Below, in pieces: positions 25,450-34,500 of a stretch of DNA of 52,031 bases. Below the pieces are notes generated by a model. The model was given only the letters and a program-made list of their open reading frames with translations. It searched no databases and was not told the origin of the DNA. The position numbers and the translations under genes were made by a program. The stretch spans positions 1 through 52,031 of the forward strand of contig DDIK01000030.1 of NCBI GenBank assembly GCA_002338505.1, written 5' to 3'. The stretch comes from Bacteriovorax sp. UBA1852 (GTDB taxonomy: Bacteria > Bdellovibrionota > Bacteriovoracia > Bacteriovoracales > Bacteriovoracaceae). Positions within the stretch are counted from its first letter, which is position 1. The number at the start of each line of letters is the position of its first letter.

Positions 25450-25821
25450 TTAGACAGCTCTTCCAAAGCGACCATCTTCTCTCTCTCTTTCTTCTGCATG
25501 TGTGATACAGAGAGTGGTCCATGGCTGCTTAGTCAGTCTTTTCTCATTTATTGGCTCATCACAATCTTCACAGTGACCGAAGCTACTTGTTTCTATTCGC
25601 TCTAGGGCCAGTTCAATCATTCTCAGCTTTTGAATTTCTCTAGCTCTCATGCTGAAAGAGACTTGCTGGTTGATAACACTTTGGGCAAAGTCAGCCTCAT
25701 CAGGAAGGTCGTCTGAAGAGATATGAAGATCTTCAGTCTTTCTTAGATTACCGTTGTTAAGGATCTCTGACTTTAAACGTAGTAGATTTTCCTTATACTC
25801 TTGTAGTTTTTTTTCATTCAT
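25450..25821 (-). CDS. DksA/TraR-type zinc finger protein
   Basis: 123 residues, with an N-terminal coiled-coil helix pair (KLQEYKENLLRLKSEIL; IQKLRMIELALERIE) and a C-terminal zinc finger CEDC-x17-C-x2-H (GHCEDCDEPINEKRL, then LCITHAE). The last ligand is His rather than Cys. This is the layout of DksA/TraR proteins, which bind the RNA polymerase secondary channel and modulate transcription with ppGpp. An acidic patch (DDLPDEADFAQ) before the coiled-coil tip resembles DksA's DxxDxA motif. A putative promoter lies at 25885-25912 and a shared terminator at 25398. Confidence 0.88.
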   Translation of the reverse strand: MNEKKLQEYKENLLRLKSEILNNGNLRKTEDLHISSDDLPDEADFAQSVINQQVSFSMRAREIQKLRMIELALERIETSSFGHCEDCDEPINEKRLTKQPWTTLCITHAEEREREDGRFGRAV

Positions 25822-26126
25822 TATGTCCTCCCCTGGAAGCTAGTAATGCTGTCACCTATTATCGGTGTAAAGTTTAACATTACTATTTTACATCATGAGT
25901 CAGGCGCAACAAAAGGGCTTTAAAAAGAGGCTCTAATTTGCCTACTCCTGATTCATTTACTCGGTTAAGCAAGTATAGGCGCTAATCATACATATTATGT
26001 TTACCCAGATCGAGGGAAACTCAATAAATTGTCTATTTTAAAATAAAATCAATGACATAGTTCGTAGAGACAGCATCATCAATGCTTTTGTATGATAGTG
26101 AAAAGTGCCAACATAAGGAGTAATTA
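25822..26126. other. Intergenic region with divergent promoters
   Basis: About 305 bases between the dksA-like gene (minus) and the flavin reductase gene (plus). It holds the minus-strand promoter at 25885-25912 and a TATGAT at about 26090 that may be the -10 for the plus-strand gene. No ORF, repeat or strong hairpin is evident in the middle part. Confidence 0.3.
25885..25912 (-). promoter_or_regulatory. Probable promoter of the dksA-like gene
   Basis: On the minus strand TTGTTG (25912-25907) and TAAAAT (25890-25885) are 16 bases apart, about 64 bases upstream of the start at 25821. Confidence 0.4.
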
Positions 26127-26621
26127 ATGACTGATAAAGTAGATGCGAAAGAAAAAGCAAAGGCCGTGGGGCACATCCCTTCTGGTTTATTTATAATTTG
26201 CTCAAACAATGGAGAGTCAAAAGAAGGCTATCTAGCAAGTTGGGTGCAACAGGTCTCTTTTGAGCCACTCACTATTGCTGTAGCTATTGGAAAGGGAAGG
26301 CCTGGATACGAGCATATCATGGGTGGTGGAACATTCACTGTGAATATCGTTGGTAAACACGATATGAATTATCTTAAGCACTTTTGGAGTGGTTACTCTA
26401 GTGAAGATAACCCTTTTCACAATGGATCACTTGAACTTGGTGAGACTGACAACGGTGGAGTGATTCTAAAGGGTGCCAAGTCTGTTATCGAATGTAAGAT
26501 GACTTCTAAGGCAGCTCCTGGAGATCATGAGATTGTATTCGCAGAAGTTATTGGAAGTTATGTGAATGACAGTGAGGCCGAGGTTAAGACTCATATTAGA
26601 AAGTCTGGGCTTGATTACTAA
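26127..26621 (+). CDS. Flavin reductase-like (FMN-binding split barrel) protein
   Basis: The 164-residue protein has the typical start of the flavin reductase domain (VGHIPSGLFIICSNNGES), then YLASWVQQVSFEPLTIAVAIGKGRPGYEHI and FTVNIVGKHDMNYLKHFWSGY, ending with IVFAEVIGSY. Such proteins bind FMN and use NAD(P)H, either supplying reduced flavin to a partner or acting as the C-terminal module of flavodiiron-like enzymes. No partner oxygenase is encoded nearby. AAGGAG is seven bases upstream of the ATG. The pcp gene follows nine bases later. Confidence 0.88.
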   Translation: MTDKVDAKEKAKAVGHIPSGLFIICSNNGESKEGYLASWVQQVSFEPLTIAVAIGKGRPGYEHIMGGGTFTVNIVGKHDMNYLKHFWSGYSSEDNPFHNGSLELGETDNGGVILKGAKSVIECKMTSKAAPGDHEIVFAEVIGSYVNDSEAEVKTHIRKSGLDY

Positions 26622-26629
26622 GAGGTAAC

Positions 26630-27157
26630 GTGAAGATCCTCATTTCAGCTTTTGATCCCTTTAATGGAAGAGAAACTAATATTTCAAAGGAAGTTTTAGA
26701 GCTTTTATCAAGTGACTTTGATAAAGCTCAGCTTCCTACCTCATACGAAAGATCCTTTATAGAACTTAGAAAGAAGATAGACTCTATAAGGCCAGATCTC
26801 ATTCTCATGCTGGGGGAGTCATCTCAAGCAGTAGATCTTGAAATTGAGAGAGTTGCTATTAATTTCTGTGATTGTAGTATTCCAGATAATGATGAGATAG
26901 TTCTGAAGCATTCGAAAATTTCTCATCATTCTCGAGATCTTTTAGAGTCCAATTTGGACTTTGAAAAACTGTCTGATTTTAAAATCTCGTATCATGCCGG
27001 AACGTATGTCTGTAATTGTTTATTTTATAAGACTCTTAATTATCTAGAGAGTTCAAGCCTTGAATCTCTCGCAACATTTGTTCATCTCCCAACGAAGGGG
27101 GATGTGAATTCATTATGTAGTAAGATCGAAAGCTTGGTTGAAACTATACGTACTTAA
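26630..27157 (+). CDS. pcp: Pyroglutamyl-peptidase I family (C15) peptidase
   Basis: Removes N-terminal pyroglutamate from peptides in the cytoplasm. The three catalytic residues of the family can be placed: E73 in EIERVAINFCD, C128 in HAGTYVCNCLFYKT and H152 in TFVHLPTKG. The start ILISAFDPFNGRETNIS matches the usual (L)VTGFxPFGGxxxNPS. At 175 residues it is shorter than most (about 200-215), mainly by small trims. GTG start with AGAGG just upstream. It overlaps the 3' end of the convergent PilZ-FliG gene by 14 bases. Confidence 0.88.
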   Translation: MKILISAFDPFNGRETNISKEVLELLSSDFDKAQLPTSYERSFIELRKKIDSIRPDLILMLGESSQAVDLEIERVAINFCDCSIPDNDEIVLKHSKISHHSRDLLESNLDFEKLSDFKISYHAGTYVCNCLFYKTLNYLESSSLESLATFVHLPTKGDVNSLCSKIESLVETIRT

Positions 27158-28238
27158 TATACGATCGCGGATCAAGAACAAGTTCACCACTTGCTTCTTT
27201 TTGATGGATGATTTTACAGATTTCATCTTGCGCTTTATTAACAGATGAAGCTGGCTTTGCTATATCAAGTTTTTCTAAGAACTCTTCTCTAATACTATCT
27301 GTAACATCAGAAAGCAGGTCAAAAATTAGCTCTCGACTAGAAAGTCTAAGGGCCGCTGCCAAAAGGTCATGATTTATATCAAGAAGAAATTGTCTCTTCA
27401 TCTCAGTCGTTAGGTATCTAAGTCTATCAAGACTTTCAACCTTTTCTCTTATATTCATGGCAAGCTGTGGATTCTTCGTTTTTATAGCGCCGATTTTTCG
27501 TTCAAATTCATCAGGATTTAGGCCATTAAATCCAGTGGAGTCGAGTCCTCTAATTTTTTGCTGCTTACGTTTAATGACATTACCAATTGAGCTGTATGAA
27601 ATAGAGCTAATATCACTTTTAAAATTGATACCAATCTGAATAAGACTTGAAGAGGCTTCTCTCGTGATCTTATAAGGAACCATATAGCAAATTTCAGCTT
27701 TTATATCTTCTGGAAGATCTTGATCGGTGAGGGCTTGAATATATATTATGCTTCCTATATCGAGACTCTCTCGCTTAGTACTAGGAATGACAAAACTTGC
27801 TCCAGAATTAGAAATATCAGTGAGAATATCTGACTCTTGATTACCAAACTCACCAAGAGTGTAGGTAATAGATTTAAAGTCTTGATACTTATAATAAAAC
27901 CTTGGAGTTATTCGATTGTCTCTAAAGCGTACTTCATTTGGTGTTGAGAACTTTATCGTCGAGTCATCAATACTAAAGAGATCTTTCTTGAAGTGCATAT
28001 CATCAAAGCTTGAATGAAATAGTAAGGACTTTTGCAAGCTAAGCTTATTAAAGTGTTTACGGTACTGCTCATCAACGGTTATTTTAAATTCATTTGTACT
28101 TACATGAGTAATGACACCATAAATTTCTGGGTAATCCTGAATAGGCTCTTGCCACATTCTAATTGGCTGAAGGCTTTCTCTGTATTCGTTGAATTTTTCT
28201 TCGATATAGTCGGGATCGAAGCTTGACCATAATTTCAT
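27144..28238 (-). CDS. PilZ domain - FliG C-terminal domain fusion protein
   Basis: The 364-residue protein has no signal peptide. Residues about 20-100 form an N-terminal beta domain similar in position to the YcgR N-domain. The PilZ domain follows with R109-x3-R113 (NRITPR) and D141-x-S-x2-G146 (DISNSG), the c-di-GMP binding pair. Residues about 255-355 align almost without gaps with the C-terminal domain of FliG: NPQLAMNIREKVESLDRL, INHDLLAAALRLSS and AQDEICKIIHQKEASGELVL. By eye the FliG positions contacting the stator (R281, D288, D289) are not kept. YcgR acts as a c-di-GMP brake by touching FliG and MotA, so a regulator grafted to the rotor domain is likely. It overlaps mltG by four bases. 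Confidence 0.75.
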   Translation of the reverse strand: MKLWSSFDPDYIEEKFNEYRESLQPIRMWQEPIQDYPEIYGVITHVSTNEFKITVDEQYRKHFNKLSLQKSLLFHSSFDDMHFKKDLFSIDDSTIKFSTPNEVRFRDNRITPRFYYKYQDFKSITYTLGEFGNQESDILTDISNSGASFVIPSTKRESLDIGSIIYIQALTDQDLPEDIKAEICYMVPYKITREASSSLIQIGINFKSDISSISYSSIGNVIKRKQQKIRGLDSTGFNGLNPDEFERKIGAIKTKNPQLAMNIREKVESLDRLRYLTTEMKRQFLLDINHDLLAAALRLSSRELIFDLLSDVTDSIREEFLEKLDIAKPASSVNKAQDEICKIIHQKEASGELVLDPRSYIKYV

Positions 28239-29269
28239 TTCTTCTTTAAATCCCGCCAGCTACGGCCTTTTCTATTGGATCTTGTTTTTTGCCACTTATT
28301 AACGGCCTTCAAATGATCTTTATAATTCTTTGTAAAAACATGTGTTCCATCGTTCTTACTTACAAAGTATAAGAAGTTATGTTTCTGTGGATTCAGCACA
28401 GCCTTAATTGATTTTAGTCCAGGATTTGCAATTGGTCCAAGCGGTAATCCATTCACTCGGTAGGTGTTATATGGTGTTTTCTGAAGAAGATCTTTCTTTC
28501 TAATATTCCCATCATATCTCTCATAGATCCCATAAATTGTCGTAGGATCAGACTGTAAGCGCATTCTCTTTTTAAGACGGTTTGTAAAAACACCAGCGAT
28601 AATAGGTCTTTCAAATGCTGCTCCGGTTTCTTTTTCTACAACTGAGGCCAGAATGATAACTTGATGCTTTGAAAGGTCTGACTTTGAAAAGTCGAGGCCC
28701 TTTGTTTTTGTTCTAAAGTTAGAAACCATAGCGTTGATGATAAAATCAGCGGCTGAGTTTTCTGGAAAATTATAAGTATCAGGATAGAGGTAGCCTTCTA
28801 GTCTATGGCTAGGTATGTTGAGCTTCTTGGCGTAATTCTTACTCTTGGCTAATTTGATAAATTTATCTTTCTTTGTAATATTACTTTCTTCTAGGATCTC
28901 ACCAATTTGAAAGAGATTCTTTCCTTCAGGAATAGTGACTGATACGGTAATTGACTTTCCAGAGGTTAGTATCGCTAGTACTTCAGGCATCGTGGTGCCA
29001 TTTTTAATCTCGTATTTCCCAACTTTAAGATTTGTTAATTTATCTTGGAATTTAGTGTATTGATGAAAGAGTCTAGCGCTATAGACGATATTTCTTTCAC
29101 TTAATTTATAGTTTATTCGACTAAAAGTATCTCCACTCTCAATTCTAAAAATGGTATCTTCGCCAGAATATCCCCAGTGATAAACACTGTAGTAAATTTG
29201 TACGACTGACATCGTAATTGCTATTAGTGGTGCAACGACTAGAAATATAAGTGCTTGTTTTTTATTCAT
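28235..29269 (-). CDS. mltG: Endolytic murein transglycosylase MltG
   Basis: MltG cuts nascent glycan strands at the inner membrane and sets strand length. One N-terminal transmembrane helix (LIFLVVAPLIAITMSVVQIYY), a LysM-like segment, then the YceG domain: GYLYPDTYNF (159-168), ASVVEKETG with catalytic E212, LQSDPTTIYG and NTYRVNGLPLGPIANPG. The 344 residues match the family. Its stop overlaps the PilZ-FliG gene start by four bases (ATGA), so both are made from one mRNA. Confidence 0.96.
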   Translation of the reverse strand: MNKKQALIFLVVAPLIAITMSVVQIYYSVYHWGYSGEDTIFRIESGDTFSRINYKLSERNIVYSARLFHQYTKFQDKLTNLKVGKYEIKNGTTMPEVLAILTSGKSITVSVTIPEGKNLFQIGEILEESNITKKDKFIKLAKSKNYAKKLNIPSHRLEGYLYPDTYNFPENSAADFIINAMVSNFRTKTKGLDFSKSDLSKHQVIILASVVEKETGAAFERPIIAGVFTNRLKKRMRLQSDPTTIYGIYERYDGNIRKKDLLQKTPYNTYRVNGLPLGPIANPGLKSIKAVLNPQKHNFLYFVSKNDGTHVFTKNYKDHLKAVNKWQKTRSNRKGRSWRDLKKK

Positions 29270-29356
29270 GATAGCTCTCTAAAATTAAAAATTATTAGAA
29301 ATAGGGTATCATAAAAATTTAAAATTATTGATACTTTTCTAAGCCGACTGTTACTC

Positions 29357-29818
29357 TCAGTTTTCTCTAATATAGTCTTCTAAAATAATAACGGCAGAGA
29401 CTTCATCAATTTTTGTCAGGTCGACCTTGAAATTATACTCTGGTGAGTTTTTCATTCTCTCTTTTGCAGAGAAGGTTGTTAATGTTTCATCTTGAGTTAT
29501 AAATTCGACCTCTGGAAACTTCGATTCAAATATAGTGAAGATCTTTTTCATTTCAATAGTCTTTTTACTTTCGCCACCATCTGTAAGATAGGGGATACCG
29601 AAAATTGCGAGTTCAAAGAATTCATTTTCAATAATTTGCTTCAACTCATCTAGAGACTTGGCAAGACTTTTGTTTATAATCCTCCCATATATTAAAGGAT
29701 ATGGGTCTTTTCCAGGAGAGAAGCTTGCCAGACCAATGACTTTGTCTCCGTAATCGATGGCCAGGATGTTCTTTCCTATATTGTTATTAAAATTTAAGTA
29801 GTCTGAAAATTGAGTCAT
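29357..29818 (-). CDS. ruvX: RuvX/YqgF family Holliday junction resolvase
   Basis: 153-residue RNase H-fold protein. ILAIDYGDKVIGLA supplies the first acidic residue, ELAIFGIPYLTDGG the strand before the active site, ITQDETLTTFSAKERM the Glu/Ser-Ala block and KIDEVSAVIILEDYI the last acidic block. Members process 16S rRNA ends or resolve junctions. The gap to mltG is 87 bases and the gene is divergent from rho. Confidence 0.9.
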   Translation of the reverse strand: MTQFSDYLNFNNNIGKNILAIDYGDKVIGLASFSPGKDPYPLIYGRIINKSLAKSLDELKQIIENEFFELAIFGIPYLTDGGESKKTIEMKKIFTIFESKFPEVEFITQDETLTTFSAKERMKNSPEYNFKVDLTKIDEVSAVIILEDYIREN

Positions 29819-29878
29819 AAGGGATTTTTAACACGCGATTGTGCGCACGGTCAATTTTTCACGCAAGGTATGAAAATA

Positions 29879-29907
29879 TTGACTCGATCGGAATAAAGAA
29901 CTAATAT
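29879..29907 (+). promoter_or_regulatory. sigma-70-type promoter of rho
   Basis: TTGACT (29879-29884) and TAATAT (29902-29907) with exactly 17 bases between. Predicted start about 29914, leaving a 5' UTR of about 100 bases before the rho ATG. Rho is often autoregulated through its leader; no clear structure is visible here. Confidence 0.75.
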
Positions 29908-30013
29908 GGTCCTACCTAAAGAAGCAATCCAGAAAATTCTCTACGATCAAAATCCAGGAAAAAGTACGAGATTTGTAATATATAATAAAATTATTTAGCG
30001 GAGTATTAGCATT

Positions 30014-31261
30014 ATGCATCTGAACGACCTAAGAAAGTTAGACATTAAAGAACTCAATGGAATGGCCAATGATGAGGGCCTAGATAATTCCGCTGGGATG
30101 AAGAAACACGAATTAATCTTTGCTATCCTTAAGGGGCATGCAGCGAAGAAAGAAGAAATCTTCGGTGGGGGTGTCCTTGAGATACTTCAAGATGGTTTTG
30201 GATTTTTAAGATCTCCTGGTTATAACTATCTTCCTGGTTCAGATGATATGTACGTTTCACCAAGTCAGATTAGAAGATTTGGACTGAGAAAAGGTGACAC
30301 AATTGAAGGTCAAATTAGACCACCTAAAGATAATGAAAGATACTTTGCGCTTTTAAAGTTAACGACTATTAATGGAAAAACTCCTGAAGAACACAAGAAG
30401 ACAGTACTCTTTGATAACTTAACTCCTCTTTACCCAGAGAAGAAGATCAATCTGGAGTTCAAACCGACAAATCATTCAACTCGTATGATTGATATGTTTG
30501 TTCCTCAAGGTTTTGGTCAAAGATGTTTAATTGTTGCGCCACCAAAAGCTGGTAAGACAGTTCTTCTTCAAGAAATTGCAAATGCTATTACTTCAAACCA
30601 TCCAGAATCAAAACTAATTGTACTTCTTATTGACGAGCGTCCTGAAGAAGTTACTGATATGAAAAGAAACGTTGATGCAGAAGTTGTTTCAAGTACTTTT
30701 GATGAGCCAGCAAACCGTCACGTTCAGGTCGCAGAAATGGTTATTGAAAAAGCCAAGAGACTTACAGAAGCAGGACATGATGTTGTTATCTTACTCGATT
30801 CTATAACTCGTCTTGCTCGTGCTTATAACACTGTATCTCCAACTTCTGGAAAGATTCTTTCCGGTGGTGTTGATTCAAACGCACTACACAGACCAAAGAG
30901 ATTCTTTGGTGCTGCCAGAAATATTGAAAAGGGTGGGTCACTAACAATTATTGCAACAGCACTAATTGATACTGGTTCAAGAATGGATGAAGTTATCTTT
31001 GAAGAATTTAAAGGTACTGGTAATTCAGAGATTCAACTTGATAGAAAACTTCTAGAGAAGAGAATTTTCCCAGCTCTTGATATTAATAAGTCTTCAACAA
31101 GAAAAGAAGACCTTCTAATGGACCCATTAGATCTTCAAAGAGTTTTCGTACTTAGAAAAGTTCTACATCCAATGTCTACAATTGATGCGATGGAGTTCAT
31201 GTTAACGAGAATTACAAAGTCAAAGACTAACGCTGAATTCATGGAGTCAATGAATAGCTAG
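30014..31261 (+). CDS. rho: Transcription termination factor Rho
   Basis: Hexameric RNA-dependent ATPase that ends transcription. The 415-residue protein has the N-terminal Rho helix bundle (LRKLDIKELNGMANDEG), the RNA-binding OB fold (GVLEILQDGFGFLRSPGYNY; DDMYVSPSQIRRFGLRKGD), Walker A APPKAGKT (175-182), LIDERPEEVTDM, Walker B VVILLDSITRLARAYN and the Q-loop/R-loop GGVDSNALHRPKRFFGAARN. It has no insertion domain. GGAG lies about ten bases upstream of the ATG. prfA follows 26 bases later. Confidence 0.98.
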   Translation: MHLNDLRKLDIKELNGMANDEGLDNSAGMKKHELIFAILKGHAAKKEEIFGGGVLEILQDGFGFLRSPGYNYLPGSDDMYVSPSQIRRFGLRKGDTIEGQIRPPKDNERYFALLKLTTINGKTPEEHKKTVLFDNLTPLYPEKKINLEFKPTNHSTRMIDMFVPQGFGQRCLIVAPPKAGKTVLLQEIANAITSNHPESKLIVLLIDERPEEVTDMKRNVDAEVVSSTFDEPANRHVQVAEMVIEKAKRLTEAGHDVVILLDSITRLARAYNTVSPTSGKILSGGVDSNALHRPKRFFGAARNIEKGGSLTIIATALIDTGSRMDEVIFEEFKGTGNSEIQLDRKLLEKRIFPALDINKSSTRKEDLLMDPLDLQRVFVLRKVLHPMSTIDAMEFMLTRITKSKTNAEFMESMNS

Positions 31262-31287
31262 TCCTTAGACTTGAACAAGGAAGTTTT

Positions 31288-32358
31288 ATGAGCATGTTTC
31301 ATAAATTAGACGAGGTCGTCGAAAGATATAATACTCTGACGGAAAAACTCGCTGATCCATCCATTTATGACAGACAAAGTGAATTTAAAGCGATCTCATC
31401 TGAGAGATCTGCAATTGAAGACATTGTTCTTTGTTATAAGAAGTATAGAGGAATCACTGCTGATATCGATGAAGCTAAAGAGATGCTTAAAGATAGTGAT
31501 GATGATATGAAAGAGATGGCCAAAGAGGTCCTCGCTGAAAACGAGCCCTTGATTGAAGGTCTCGAAGCTGAACTAAAGTTACTTTTACTTCCTAAAGATC
31601 CGCTTGACGATAAGAACTGTATGGTTGAAATAAGGGCCGGCGCTGGTGGAGATGAAGCTTCCATTTTTGTTGGTGATGTTCTTAGAATGTATCAAAACTA
31701 TGCTCGTGCACAGGGCTGGAAAACGGAAATTGATTCTCTCTCTGAAAATGATGAGGGGATAAAGGAAGTAATTTTCTCAATCTCTGGTGAAAAAGTATAT
31801 TCAAAAATGAAGTATGAATCTGGCGTTCATAGAGTTCAAAGAGTACCTAAGACAGAGTCTCAGGGCCGTGTTCATACATCAACGATAACAGTTGCTGTAA
31901 TGCCTGAAACAGATGACCTTGATTGGAAATTAGATCTCAATGACGTTCGAATTGATGTTATGAGAGCTTCTGGGTCTGGTGGACAGCACGTTAATACGAC
32001 TGATTCTGCAGTTCGTGTTACTCACGAACCTACGGGAATGCAGGTTTATAATCAGGACCAAAAATCTCAACTTAAAAATAAAGAAAAAGCACTTAAAATT
32101 CTAACAGCAAGAATTTTTGATAAGATGTTACAAGAGAAGAACGCCGAAGAAGCCGCAGAAAGAAAGGGACTTATTGGTACTGGAGATCGTTCTGAGAGAA
32201 TTAGAACCTATAATTATCCTCAAGGACGTTTGTCTGATCACAGAATTGGATTAACTCTCTATTCTCTAGATAAAATTGTCGAGGGTGATATGGATCCTGT
32301 GCTTGAGGCATTAGTTGCTCACAATCAAGCAGAGTTACTGAAAGGTCAGGAAGAGTAG
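31288..32358 (+). CDS. prfA: Peptide chain release factor 1
   Basis: RF1 reads UAA and UAG stop codons. The 356-residue protein has the codon-recognition tripeptide as PKT in HRVQRVPKTESQGR (PxT is the RF1 form, distinguishing it from RF2) and the peptidyl hydrolysis loop GGQ at 231-233 in SGSGGQHVNTTDSAVR. Both an AAGGAAG Shine-Dalgarno and the position directly upstream of prmC, which methylates the GGQ glutamine, fit. Confidence 0.98.
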   Translation: MSMFHKLDEVVERYNTLTEKLADPSIYDRQSEFKAISSERSAIEDIVLCYKKYRGITADIDEAKEMLKDSDDDMKEMAKEVLAENEPLIEGLEAELKLLLLPKDPLDDKNCMVEIRAGAGGDEASIFVGDVLRMYQNYARAQGWKTEIDSLSENDEGIKEVIFSISGEKVYSKMKYESGVHRVQRVPKTESQGRVHTSTITVAVMPETDDLDWKLDLNDVRIDVMRASGSGGQHVNTTDSAVRVTHEPTGMQVYNQDQKSQLKNKEKALKILTARIFDKMLQEKNAEEAAERKGLIGTGDRSERIRTYNYPQGRLSDHRIGLTLYSLDKIVEGDMDPVLEALVAHNQAELLKGQEE

Positions 32359-32364
32359 TTCGTT

Positions 32365-33240
32365 GTGAGTCTCTTGGCACCGATGCAACTTTTAAGCTCT
32401 TTCTTTGAATCCCACAAGTCGTTTCTTTCAAAAAAGTATCCAGGTATAAACTTATCTAGGCTCGAGAATGAACTTAACTATTTCTTAGGTACAAACTTTA
32501 ATTATTCTATTTCTCAAACTGAGTCGTTTTTAGAGTGCTTGAGCCGAGGATTACCCCTAGAGCAGATCAATCATTCAGCTTACTTCTATAGGAGCCAATT
32601 CTATATTAATGAAAACGTACTTATTCCAAGGAGTGAGACAGAAATCCTTGTCGAAAAAAGTATCGACTATATCAATACTCACTTTAGAGATGCTGTCTCC
32701 GTATGTGATGTAGGAACTGGAACAGGTGCTATTATTTTATCTGTCATTTCAGAAATAGAAACGAGAAATATAAAAGCCTGTGCTTCAGATATTTCTGAGA
32801 AAGCACTAGAAGTTGCAAGAATTAATTATTTTAGATCTCGTCTTGAGCGTAGAGAAAATTTTGAGTTGAGCTTTAGCTTGAGTGATCGTCTAGAATCAAT
32901 AGAAGAAAATTTCGATGTCATTCTCTCCAATCCTCCATACATCAAAGAAGATACTGATAGGTCTAAAGTTCATGGACAAGTCCACGAATATGAACCCCAT
33001 TTAGCTCTTTATTTAAAAGATGTTGAATACGACAGTTGGTTTGATGAACTATTCTCTCAAGTCGATAACAGTTTAAATAGGGGAGGACTCTTTCTTATGG
33101 AAGGGCACGAAGATCATTTACAATATCTTAGAGAAGCTTTCATTAAATCTGTTAAGCAAATTAATTATAACAATATTGAACTTATAGAAGACTATACAGG
33201 AAGAACACGTTTTCTATGGGCCACAAAGAAAAAGAGTTAA
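32365..33240 (+). CDS. prmC: PrmC, protein-(glutamine-N5) methyltransferase of release factors
   Basis: SAM-dependent enzyme that methylates the Gln of the GGQ motif of RF1 and RF2. The 291-residue protein has the N-terminal helical domain, VCDVGTGTGAIILSV (SAM motif I), SNPPYIKED (NPPY catalytic block, about 190-198) and ENVLIPRSETEILVE before motif I. GTG at 32365 is given; ATG at 32383 (MQLLSSFFES) is possible. It follows prfA by six bases. Confidence 0.95.
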   Translation: MSLLAPMQLLSSFFESHKSFLSKKYPGINLSRLENELNYFLGTNFNYSISQTESFLECLSRGLPLEQINHSAYFYRSQFYINENVLIPRSETEILVEKSIDYINTHFRDAVSVCDVGTGTGAIILSVISEIETRNIKACASDISEKALEVARINYFRSRLERRENFELSFSLSDRLESIEENFDVILSNPPYIKEDTDRSKVHGQVHEYEPHLALYLKDVEYDSWFDELFSQVDNSLNRGGLFLMEGHEDHLQYLREAFIKSVKQINYNNIELIEDYTGRTRFLWATKKKS

Positions 33241-33242
33241 AA

Positions 33243-34490
33243 ATGAAGAAATTAAAAATTACAGGACCATGCAAACTAAGTGGAGAAGTACATATCTCTC
33301 GAGCAAAGAATGCGTACTTACCAATTCTTGCTGCAGTATTGTTAACTGATAAAGAAGTAAGATTAAGAAATCTTCCAGATCTCAGAGACATAAAAACAAT
33401 GGTCAAACTCTTAAAGAACTTAGGAGTTGAAGTACATGAAGAAGGTGAGACGACTGTCTTTAATGCTAAGAATCTGTCTTCTCATGAAGCAACATATGAA
33501 TTAGTTAAAACTATGAGAGCATCAATTTTTGTCCTAGGGCCTCTTATTTCTAGGTTAAAAAAAGCAAAAGTCTCTTTGCCTGGTGGTTGTGCAATTGGAA
33601 CAAGGCCAATTGATATTCACTTAAAAAATCTAGAAAAGATGGGCGTTCATATTGATTTGAATTCAGGTTACGTTCAAGCCAATGCTGAAGAGTTAAAAGG
33701 CACAAGGCTTGCCTTAAATTTTCCATCTGTTGGGGCGACAGAGAATCTCATGATGGCAGGAGTATTTGCTGATGGTACGACTATTATAGAAAATGCAGCA
33801 AAAGAGCCGGAAATCGATGATCTTGCAAATTTTCTAAATTCTATGGGAGCAAAAATTTCTGGAATCGGGACATCAAAAATTACCATCGAAGGTGTAAAAG
33901 AGTTATTTGAGACGGAGTACGAGTCCATTGGTGATCGCATTGAGGCTGCTACATATATTATGGCAGGACTTGCAACGAGCTCTGATATAAAAGTTTTAAA
34001 GTTTGATCCAACTCACTTAGAGTTTGTGATTGATAAATTAAAAGAAACTGGAGCTCAAATTGATGTTTTAGAGAATGGTGTACATGTCAAGCCAAGTAAG
34101 CTCAAGTCGATCAATATTGAAACTGCACCGTATCCAGGATTTCCAACCGATGCTCAAGCTCAACTCGTGTCTCTCTCTCTTATGAGTGAAGGCACAACAA
34201 TTGTGAAAGAGAATATTTTTGAAAATAGATTCATGCATGTGCCCGAGCTAATTAGAATGGGTGCAAATATAAATCTCTCTGGAAATGCTGCTATTGTTGA
34301 GGGTGGTCATGAGCTTAAAGGTGCACCAGTTATGTGTACTGATCTGAGGGCCTCTGCTGCTCTTATTATTGCAGCTCTTTGTGCGAAGGGTGAAACTATC
34401 ATTGATAGGGTATATCATCTTGAGAGAGGCTATGAGAAGTTATCAGCAAAGTTTGCAGGACTAGGTGCAAATGTAGAAGTTATCGAATAG
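33243..34490 (+). CDS. murA: UDP-N-acetylglucosamine 1-carboxyvinyltransferase MurA
   Basis: First committed step of peptidoglycan synthesis, PEP transfer to UDP-GlcNAc in the cytosol. The frame opens at 33216, but ATG at 33243 (MKKLKITGP) is right because it places the family's K22 and N23 (SRAKNAYLPIL) at exactly those positions and the catalytic Cys at 116 (LPGGCAIGTRPIDIH). The loop has Cys rather than the Asp found in fosfomycin-resistant variants. Other blocks: FPSVGATENLMMAGV, GDRIEAATYIMAG and DLRASAALIIAAL. It follows prmC with two bases between. Confidence 0.97.
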   Translation: MKKLKITGPCKLSGEVHISRAKNAYLPILAAVLLTDKEVRLRNLPDLRDIKTMVKLLKNLGVEVHEEGETTVFNAKNLSSHEATYELVKTMRASIFVLGPLISRLKKAKVSLPGGCAIGTRPIDIHLKNLEKMGVHIDLNSGYVQANAEELKGTRLALNFPSVGATENLMMAGVFADGTTIIENAAKEPEIDDLANFLNSMGAKISGIGTSKITIEGVKELFETEYESIGDRIEAATYIMAGLATSSDIKVLKFDPTHLEFVIDKLKETGAQIDVLENGVHVKPSKLKSINIETAPYPGFPTDAQAQLVSLSLMSEGTTIVKENIFENRFMHVPELIRMGANINLSGNAAIVEGGHELKGAPVMCTDLRASAALIIAALCAKGETIIDRVYHLERGYEKLSAKFAGLGANVEVIE

Positions 34491-34500
34491 GAGAGTGATC

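Noticed and set aside
29906..29998. 30-codon ORF upstream of rho as a leader peptide
   Set aside because: Its ATG overlaps the -10 element (TAATAT 29902-29907) of a strong promoter, so the start codon would lie outside the transcript, and no Shine-Dalgarno is seen.
33693..33707. Sigma-54-like sequence AGGCAC-N5-TTGC
   Set aside because: It lies within the murA coding region, has A in place of the first T, and looks like chance; it is a reminder that single motif hits are not proof.
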